A stretch of 64,000 nt of DNA, taken from NCBI RefSeq assembly GCF_023923205.1, contig NZ_CP099490.1, positions 1,178,001 to 1,242,000 of the forward strand. Reading direction: 5' to 3'. Below are positions 54,501 through 59,427 of the stretch, in pieces; position 1 is the first letter of the stretch, and each line of letters starts with the position of its first letter. Source of the DNA: Ornithinimicrobium cryptoxanthini. Its GTDB lineage: Bacteria > Actinomycetota > Actinomycetes > Actinomycetales > Dermatophilaceae. A program made the translations under genes and the position numbers. Under the pieces are notes generated by a model. It saw only the letters and a list, made by a program, of their open reading frames with translations, ran no database searches and had not been told where the DNA came from.

Positions 54501-55317
54501 CCGCACCGTCGGTGCCGGCTATGTCAGCTTCGCGCTGCAGGAGCCCGAGGCCGGCCAGTGGACCGTGGAGGTCTCGACCCGCCGACGCCAGCACACGGCA
54601 TACACCGTCGGTGGGTTTGTCCGCAGCCCGCTGCGCCTCGAGGTGGACGCACCGCACTTCGTCGGTGTCGGCCAGCCGATCGGTGTGCGGGCGGTCGTGC
54701 GGGACGGCAAGGAGCCACTGTCGGGCGTCAAGGTGCGCACCACGGTGACCCCGCCGCCGCCCTACAAGGTCCTGCTCGACAAGTTCGCCAGGCAGCTGCG
54801 CGCGGTGCGCCTGCCTGACGTCGTCGACGGCAGACCCCACCGGCTGCGTGACGACCTGACGCGGCTCTCACTGCTGCGCGACGAGCTCCTGGCCAAGAAG
54901 GGCGAGGACATCCTTGCCTCGTCCCAGGTGTCTGTGCCGATGGACGCATCGGGTCGACTCGGGGCGCGCGAACTGGTGGGTCCGCTCGACCCGCGGGCTC
55001 GGATCACGTTCCCGGGTGACGACCTGAGGGCGTTCAACCGAAACGTGCACCACGTGGTGGCGGCACCGGGGCTCTCGACCGGCCCGCTGGTCGTCACGCC
55101 GGCGGTCGGCCCGCGGCTGCGCGATCTCGGGTGGCTGCTGGACCCCCGGGTGGTGGCCCGCCCGCGCCTCGACGGTGGCTCGACCGGGCGCTTCGGGGAC
55201 ACGAAGCAGTCCGGCAGCTACACGGTGCAGGTCACCGCGGCCGGCTTCAGCCCGGCGTGCGGCACCCGCTTTGTCCGCAAGGACCTGGTGAGCGTGGTCG
55301 TCGGCAAGCGCGGCTGA
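51502..55317 (+). CDS. Large S8 subtilase fused to a von Willebrand A domain, no signal peptide
   Basis: 1271 residues; SD GAGGAGA 5 bases before the ATG. N-terminal region (1-240) is two inhibitor-like ferredoxin folds without a signal sequence. S8 domain: D290 (AICDTGVS), H328 (NGHGTHVAG), N387-N388 and S523 (GTSMAAPHVAG). Residues 604-740 form a jelly-roll with LRVTLTWTDAAG and LVNDLDLEV as in KP-43-type subtilases. VWA domain 743-925 has a complete MIDAS: D750-x-S752-x-S754, T825, D852. A beta-rich C-terminus (about 926-1271) is not recognised. No TM segment. Either cytoplasmic or exported by an unknown route. Its partner is not obvious. Confidence 0.88.
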   Translation: MSERYVITARDPGATAEADLPDDVRVVAALDRGQLVDAEPQSVQELEARGFRVKHLRDPHLIRFFSYEIDAERGTTPQTPPEFQDQTESEGVNHLVLLAGPVQESWLATLAERGVRLVEPVSPFAYFVRAEAGTVAGLSALPFVEWTGPLEPAYKVNPVLLGLEDEAPGVGPIEALDVGVLADGDIAAVTALIETAGGTVEQVGPETSDAYVSIRAQLPREALAAVAAHPDVRWVDAIHTPQLEDERGAQIVFEDLDGAAAPNTAPNVGYAANLTALGADGAGVTIAICDTGVSTNDPATVHDDLAGRLAFAVTGNGGTPSGGDTNGHGTHVAGIAAGDGGSGDTDPQGFLLGMGVATGAMVGSVVANSGWQQLVATSAQQGAQVMNNSLSMNGPTYTADDRRIDLGVRDADPAAAGITPLVIVFSAGNSGPGATTVTKSTKNAMLVGNALNARPGEGDPADDIRGLRTSSSRGAAADGRTLPHVTAPGTDIISARSAASARVAYEDTAGTTHADHTSMTGTSMAAPHVAGASAVLIDWWRQSRGGATPSPALLKALLVASTEPVAGGTDGNGGTIAAGPTNDAGWGRISLENALLQAPASDRGPKIFVDQRQAFTATGQEYRIRVAAADPARPLRVTLTWTDAAGAVGASPALVNDLDLEVQQVGGSLFRGNVFTGAWSNTGGTADSLNNTEGVAIQNPAGVYEISVVAANVSASARTDIATPWQDFALVIDNAEVPAADPVSVVTVLDRSGSMQTLGYVDVTRQTSRQFIDLLSVDDSVGVVSFGDTGREEFPGTGTPQAITGQPTRDDAIASVDAIGFGGCTFMGAGIERGGAMLGAAGSRRALVLLSDGYDNKGCDPGNAAKPSALDAAAALPASLPIYSCAMGPASDQVLLAQLAENTDGRYYFMPTIDDLFEIYNYIRGQVTGDGIIVNESSVASRSEVSGWVDGCAASVLFTVAWHDQGLHYVSREARKNHEISVRLRTPGGRWLSFSSAEFARTVGAGYVSFALQEPEAGQWTVEVSTRRRQHTAYTVGGFVRSPLRLEVDAPHFVGVGQPIGVRAVVRDGKEPLSGVKVRTTVTPPPPYKVLLDKFARQLRAVRLPDVVDGRPHRLRDDLTRLSLLRDELLAKKGEDILASSQVSVPMDASGRLGARELVGPLDPRARITFPGDDLRAFNRNVHHVVAAPGLSTGPLVVTPAVGPRLRDLGWLLDPRVVARPRLDGGSTGRFGDTKQSGSYTVQVTAAGFSPACGTRFVRKDLVSVVVGKRG

Positions 55318-55370
55318 CCGCTGGCGCGCATCGGCAGGGTGAAGGAAATTCGCTGACGAGGCGTGGCGTC

Positions 55371-55376
55371 TTGACA
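55371..55376 (+). promoter_or_regulatory. Candidate -35 (TTGACA) upstream of the SAM riboswitch
   Basis: TTGACA is a perfect -35 box and the only one in this stretch. The matching -10 is not clear: TGTGATT near 55389 is too close (12 bases) and the sequence at 17-18 bases (ATTGGG/TTGGGT) is a poor match, so the promoter is uncertain. Confidence 0.35.
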
Positions 55377-55404
55377 GGGCCGAAGATCCTGTGATTGGGT
55401 GTGG

Positions 55405-55495
55405 CCACCCATCCAGAGCGGCCGAGAGATCTGGCTCGTTGACGCCGCAGCAACCATCCTTGTGAGAGGACAGGTGCTCACGCCAGGATCGATGG
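55405..55495 (+). promoter_or_regulatory. SAM riboswitch (S-box, SAM-I type)
   Basis: The S-box core is recognisable: AGAGCGGCCGAGAGATCTGG from 55415, then TTGACGCCGCAGCAACC to 55455. P1 is ATCC (55411-55414) with GGAT (55486-55489); P2 GCGGC (55418-55422) with GCCGC (55444-55448); P3 CCT/AGG around 55458-55469; P4 GGTG/CGCC (55473-55484). The riboswitch is followed directly by the SD (GGAGG, 55494-55498) of a small cysteine-ending leader. GATCCTG at 55385-55391 is complementary to CAGGATC at 55484-55490 and could compete with P1. Confidence 0.82.
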
Positions 55496-55502
55496 AGGAA
55501 CC

Positions 55503-55583
55503 GTGCACCAGCACACGACCGAGCACCACCCGCACCTGCGCCGGGCAGTCGACCTGATGCGCCGGGCGGTCAGCGCCTGTTGA
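55503..55583 (+). CDS. Cysteine-ending leader peptide, 26 residues
   Basis: GTG start with GGAGG 4 bases upstream, TGA stop. The peptide is VHQHTTEHHPHLRRAVDLMR then RAVSAC. The H/R-R-x-V-D-L-x-R-R-x-x-S-A-x-C end matches the actinobacterial putative leader peptides found before sulfur-assimilation genes, in which a terminal Cys codon senses Cys-tRNA. The last codons, including TGT at 55578-55580 and the TGA, lie inside the hairpin 55565-55600. This suggests translation-coupled attenuation: fast translation with ample cysteine versus stalling without. Confidence 0.72.
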   Translation: MHQHTTEHHPHLRRAVDLMRRAVSAC

Positions 55584-55600
55584 TCCCAGCGCTGTCCGCC
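55565..55600 (+). terminator. Attenuator-like hairpin overlapping the leader peptide end
   Basis: GGCGGTCAGCGC (55565-55576), loop of 12 containing the Cys codon and stop, GCGCTGTCCGCC (55589-55600). Eleven pairs with a single T-T mismatch. A ribosome stalled at the Cys codon would cover the left arm and prevent this stem; no alternative antiterminator was identified. Confidence 0.6.
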
Positions 55601-55666
55601 GCCCTGCTTCACCACGCCGTCTCCCGCTGAGCCGCGCCGACCGCCGGCCCGGCTGACCGCGCCAGG

Positions 55667-55708
55667 GCACCACGCCGTCGGCACCACGCCGTCGGCACCA
55701 CGCCGTCC
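55667..55708. repeat. 14-bp tandem repeat, three copies
   Basis: GCACCACGCCGTCG at 55667, 55681 and 55695 (last base differs in the third). A related CACCACGCCGT occurs at 55610. It lies in the untranslated leader between the small peptide and the flavin reductase. No coding potential was found in 55584-55831. Confidence 0.85.
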
Positions 55709-55831
55709 GGCCGAACTGCCTGCGCCGTGGGGCCGAACTGCCCCGCGCCACCCCCCGCATTCTCGCGGCGCGCCCCATGGGCCGTGCCTGCTTAGCCTGC
55801 CGACGACCGCCGTCGGTGACAGGAGAACCTG

Positions 55832-56368
55832 ATGTCCGCCATACCTCTCACCCGGGTCCGTCCGGACCCGACCACGACCGATCTGCGAGCCGCCTTCGGG
55901 CGGGCCGCCTCCAGCGCCTGGGTGATCACCGGCTCCGGTGAGCGAGGGCCGGTCGGCTTCACCGCGATCTCGATCGTCTCGGTGTCCCTCGCCCCGCCGC
56001 TGGTGTCCTTCAACATCTCCAAGAGCTCTTCCTCGCTCGTCACGATTGCGCACACCGGTCGTGCGGCGCTGCACCTGCTCGGGGAGGACCAGCTGCCGCT
56101 GGCCGAGCGCTTCGCCCACGACCGGGCCAAGCGCTTCGTCGACGACGACGTCTGGCACTTCGACGACCACGGGCTGCCCGCGATCCGGGGCGTCGCCAGC
56201 CGGCTGGTCACCCGCATCCACGACCTCGTCGACGCCGGTGACAGCTTCGTCGCGATCGCCCGCGTCGAGCACGCCACGACCTCCACCCGGCGGCCCCTGG
56301 TGCACCACGCCGGGAGCTATGCCGCGCTCAGCCCGCAGACCCCACTGACTGCCCCGAACGGAGCCTGA
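55832..56368 (+). CDS. Flavin reductase family protein (partner of the sulfone monooxygenase)
   Basis: 178 residues. DLRAAFGRAASSAWVITGSGERGPVGFTAISIVSVSLAPPLVSFNISKSSSSLVTI is the flavin-reductase-like split-barrel signature, with FAHDRAKRFVDDDVWHFDDHGLP and DLVDAGDSFVAIARVEHA later. It would supply FMNH2 to the monooxygenase encoded three bases downstream. SD AGGAGA before ATG 55832. First structural gene behind the riboswitch and leader peptide. Confidence 0.88.
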   Translation: MSAIPLTRVRPDPTTTDLRAAFGRAASSAWVITGSGERGPVGFTAISIVSVSLAPPLVSFNISKSSSSLVTIAHTGRAALHLLGEDQLPLAERFAHDRAKRFVDDDVWHFDDHGLPAIRGVASRLVTRIHDLVDAGDSFVAIARVEHATTSTRRPLVHHAGSYAALSPQTPLTAPNGA

Positions 56369-56371
56369 CCC

Positions 56372-57562
56372 ATGACCGACACCCCCAACACCACTGCCAC
56401 AAACGCCCCGACCACCTCGGCGAGCGCGACCCCGCTGGGAGCCCCCGGCAGCGACCCGCTGTCCTTCGCCTACTGGGTGCCCAACGTCAGCGGCGGCCTG
56501 GTCGTCTCCAACATCGACCAGCGCACCGACCACACGCCGGACTACAACCGCGAGGTCGCGCGCACCGCCGAGCGGGTGGGGTTCGACTATGCGTTGACGC
56601 AGGTGCGCTACCTGGCGTCCTACGGTGCGGACGCCCAGCACGAGTCGGTCTCCTTCTCGCTCGGGCTGCTCGCCGCCACCGAGCGGCTCAAGGTCATCGC
56701 GGCGGTCCACCCAGGCCAGTGGCCGCCGACCGTGCTGGCCAAGCTCGCGGCGACGGCGCAGGAGCTGCACGACAACCGGTTCTGCCTCAACGTCGTCTCC
56801 GGCTGGTTCAAGCGGGAGTACACCGACCTCGGCCTGCCGTGGCTGGACCACGAGGAGCGCTATCGTCGCGCTGAGGAGTTCATCGAGGTGCTGCGCGGCC
56901 TGTGGACGCAGGACGGGTTCACCTTCCGCGGCGACTTCTATCGCACCCGTGACGTCACCTTCCGGCCGACTCCGCGCCAGCAGCCGGAGGTCTTCCAGGG
57001 CGGCAACTCGACGTCGGCCCGCGCGATGGCCGGGCGGTTGTCAGACTGGTATTTCATGAACGGCAACACCGTCGACGGCGTGGCCGAGCAGGTCCGCGAT
57101 GTGGGTGCCCAGGCGGCTGCCAATGGACGCCGGGTCCGCTTCGGGCTCAACGGTTTTGCGGTCGTGCGTGACACGGAGGCTGAGGCCCGCGACGTCGTCG
57201 AGGAGATCATCGCCAAGGCCGACGCGGACAAGGTCAACGACTTCGGCAACGCCGTCAAGCAGGCCGGTGCCGCCACCTCCGACAAGAAGGGGATGTGGGC
57301 CGACAGCCAGTTCCGGGACCTCGTGCAATACAACGACGGCTTCCGCACCGGGCTGATCGGCACGCCGGACCAGGTGGCGCAGCGGATCGTGGACTACAAG
57401 CTGGTCGGCGTCGACCTGCTCCTGCTCGGCTTCCTGCACGTCCAGGAGGATGTCGAGCGGTTCGGCACCGAGGTGATCCCGCGGGTGCGCCGCCTCGAGG
57501 CCGAGCTTGGCCTGCGGCCGAGGGAGTATGCCGAGCCGCACCTGCTCGAGCCGGTGGGCTGA
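56372..57562 (+). CDS. sfnG: FMNH2-dependent dimethyl sulfone monooxygenase (SfnG-like, LLM family)
   Basis: 396 residues. After a Thr/Ser/Ala-rich start, FAYWVPNVSGGLVVSNIDQRTDHTPDYNREVARTAERVGFDYALTQVRY is characteristic of SfnG, which oxidises dimethyl sulfone to methanesulfinate so that sulfur can be assimilated. NVVSGWFKREYTDLGLPWLDHEERYRRAEEFIEVLRGLW and GTPDQVAQRIVDYK are luciferase-family landmarks. Alkanesulfonate monooxygenase (SsuD) is the main alternative; the N-terminus fits SfnG better. Placed behind SAM and cysteine controls, in keeping with sulfur limitation. Confidence 0.88.
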   Translation: MTDTPNTTATNAPTTSASATPLGAPGSDPLSFAYWVPNVSGGLVVSNIDQRTDHTPDYNREVARTAERVGFDYALTQVRYLASYGADAQHESVSFSLGLLAATERLKVIAAVHPGQWPPTVLAKLAATAQELHDNRFCLNVVSGWFKREYTDLGLPWLDHEERYRRAEEFIEVLRGLWTQDGFTFRGDFYRTRDVTFRPTPRQQPEVFQGGNSTSARAMAGRLSDWYFMNGNTVDGVAEQVRDVGAQAAANGRRVRFGLNGFAVVRDTEAEARDVVEEIIAKADADKVNDFGNAVKQAGAATSDKKGMWADSQFRDLVQYNDGFRTGLIGTPDQVAQRIVDYKLVGVDLLLLGFLHVQEDVERFGTEVIPRVRRLEAELGLRPREYAEPHLLEPVG

Positions 57563-57565
57563 CTG

Positions 57566-58126
57566 GTGGCGACGGTGGGTGTGGCTGGAGTGGGTGTGGC
57601 TGGAGCGGGTGCCGCCGGAGCGGGTGCTGCCGCGGCCCTGCGCGAGCGGCAGCGGCCCCTCAAGAAGGGCTATCAGGACGAGCCCGCGTCGGCACTGGTG
57701 CCCAGCACCGCGACGGCGACGGTCGACCAGGCGGGGCTCACCGCCACCGTCTCGACCTGGGCCGGTGACGTCGTGGCGGGACTGCACCCTGCGGCCGGTG
57801 GCGATGGGACGCAGGCCTGTTCTGGCGACATACTCCTGCAGTCGCTCGTCGCCTGCGCGGGGGTGACGCTCTCGTCGGTCGCGACCGCGCTGGGTGTCGA
57901 GCTGCGCTCGGCCTCGGTCACCGCCAACGGCACGTGGGACGCCCGTGGCACGCTCGGCGTCGACCGGGAGGCTCCCGTCGGCCTGACCGCGATCGAGCTG
58001 GTGTTTGACCTGGACACGGACGCCGAGGAGTCGAAGGTGGCACGCCTGCTGGAGCTGACCGAGCGCTACTGCGTCGTGGCGCAGACGCTTGCCGACCCGC
58101 CCGAGGTGACCTTCCGGCATACCTGA
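57566..58126 (+). CDS. OsmC-family protein
   Basis: 186 residues from GTG 57566, three bases after the sfnG stop. The N-terminus is a G-V-A-G-A-G repeat (about 4-24). The OsmC fold follows with the two reactive cysteines in TQACSGDILLQSLVACAGV and C-terminal LLELTERYCVVAQTL. OsmC proteins reduce organic hydroperoxides or other thiol-reactive compounds. Here it may protect against or process sulfinate/sulfur intermediates. Last gene of the sulfur operon; a long hairpin follows. Confidence 0.85.
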   Translation: MATVGVAGVGVAGAGAAGAGAAAALRERQRPLKKGYQDEPASALVPSTATATVDQAGLTATVSTWAGDVVAGLHPAAGGDGTQACSGDILLQSLVACAGVTLSSVATALGVELRSASVTANGTWDARGTLGVDREAPVGLTAIELVFDLDTDAEESKVARLLELTERYCVVAQTLADPPEVTFRHT

Positions 58127-58160
58127 TCGGCGCGCGCCGACCCGAGTCCGGTCTCCTCAT

Positions 58161-58234
58161 CAACCTGGGCACCGTTGCGGCACCTGTGCGATAGCTATAT
58201 CTGTCGCACAGGCGCCGTAGGCGTGCCCAGGTTG
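58161..58234. terminator. Long 31-bp-arm inverted repeat between convergent genes
   Basis: Left arm 58161-58191 starts CAACCTGGGCAC and ends CCTGTGCGA; right arm 58204-58234 starts TCGCACAGG and ends GTGCCCAGGTTG; loop TAGCTATATCTG. The outer 12 and inner 9 pairs are perfect; the middle 10 include two G-U pairs and three mismatches. It should terminate both the sulfur operon and the methyltransferase gene. Its length and AT-rich loop are unusual. Confidence 0.85.
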
Positions 58235-58243
58235 GGGGAGTGA

Positions 58244-59317
58244 TCAGGGGCGAGCCTCGATGACCATGTTGAAGTCGTTCTCGGCGGCCCGGCGGATGCT
58301 GCGATAGCCCGCCTCGGTCAGCACCTCGCGCAACCTGGCCTCCCCTGCCTGCGCCCCGAGCGCCAGCCCCACCGGCTGCGACAGTGAGTTGGGTGTGCAC
58401 ATGAAGGTCGAGGCCGCGAAACCCAGCGCAGCCATCGGGATCGTGACCAGGGTCGTGGCCAGGTCGTCGGCGGCCAGGGGCTCCACCAGCACCAGGGTGC
58501 CGTCGTCGGCGAGGGAGCGTCGTGCGTGTGAGGCCGCGCCGACGGGGTCGCCGAGGTCGTGGAAGGCGTCGAAGAAGGTGATGACGTCGACGTCGCGGTC
58601 CTGATAGCCCTGGCAGAAGTCGACCGCGAACCGCACCCGGTCCGAGACCCCGGCCTCCGCAGCCCGCTCGGTCGCTGTCTCGATCGACTCGGGGTGCACG
58701 TCGTAGCCGACGAACTGCGAGGCGGGATAGGCCTGCGCCAGCAGGAGCAGCGGTGCCCCGCGGCCGCACCCGATGTCGAGGACCTTGGCCCCGGAGCGCA
58801 GCTTCTCGTCAACCCCGTCGAGAGCCGGAACCCACTCGGCGAGCAGGGAGTTGCGATAGCCGACCCGGAAGAACCGCTCCGTCGACTCGAAGGTGGCTGG
58901 ATCCTGCTCCGCCCAGGGGATGCCGGCTCCGGTGCGGAACGCCTCGACCAGCTGATCGGTGCGGCGGTGCATCCCGCTGATCAGCGGGGCGGCCCCGATC
59001 ATGGCGGCGGGCGAGTCGTCTGAGGCGAGCACGGCGGCGTGCTCCGGCGGCAGGGTGAAGGTCCCGGCCTCCGGGTCATAGGTGACGATGCCTACGGCCG
59101 CCTGTTGCGAGAGCCACTCGCGCACATAGCGTTCGGCGGTGCCGGTCTCTGCGGCGAGCTGCGCCGGGGTGAGTGGTCCGCCAACTGCCATGGCGGCATA
59201 CAGGCCGGTGCGGTCGCCGACCACCATCATCGCGGTGGTGGCGCCGCCGGCGAGCATGCCGCCGATCTGCTGGGCAAAGGCTCCGACCTTGTCCATGTTG
59301 AGCGTTGGTGCAGTCAT
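58244..59317 (-). CDS. Class I SAM-dependent methyltransferase with Rv2258c-like winged helix
   Basis: 357 residues. The N-terminal dimerisation winged helix (TTAMMVVGDRTGLYAAMAVGGPLTPAQLAAETGTAERYVREWLSQQAAVGIV) resembles Rv2258c. The SAM fold has VLDIGCGRGAPLLLLAQAYP, FVGYDVHPESIETA, VITFFDAFHDLGDP and VLVEPLAADDL. The target may be a small molecule. SD AGGAGGA 5 bases before the ATG. It is divergent from the SARP regulator, 110 bases apart, and is its likeliest direct target. Confidence 0.88.
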   Translation of the reverse strand: MTAPTLNMDKVGAFAQQIGGMLAGGATTAMMVVGDRTGLYAAMAVGGPLTPAQLAAETGTAERYVREWLSQQAAVGIVTYDPEAGTFTLPPEHAAVLASDDSPAAMIGAAPLISGMHRRTDQLVEAFRTGAGIPWAEQDPATFESTERFFRVGYRNSLLAEWVPALDGVDEKLRSGAKVLDIGCGRGAPLLLLAQAYPASQFVGYDVHPESIETATERAAEAGVSDRVRFAVDFCQGYQDRDVDVITFFDAFHDLGDPVGAASHARRSLADDGTLVLVEPLAADDLATTLVTIPMAALGFAASTFMCTPNSLSQPVGLALGAQAGEARLREVLTEAGYRSIRRAAENDFNMVIEARP

Positions 59318-59414
59318 GATTCCTCCTGGTTGACCGTGGAGTGCCAGCGTGCGCGCCGAGGGATTCACCAGGGATTCACGGGGGAGCTCACGGGCGCGGC
59401 ACGCCGCACTCAGG

Positions 59415-59420
59415 CATAGT
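59415..59420 (+). promoter_or_regulatory. Putative leaderless -10 (CATAGT) of the SARP regulator gene
   Basis: CATAGT ends 7 bases before the ATG at 59428; TGAGG is within the gap but too close for an SD. The same hexamer precedes the sugar importer operon. Confidence 0.5.
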
Positions 59421-59427
59421 TGAGGCA

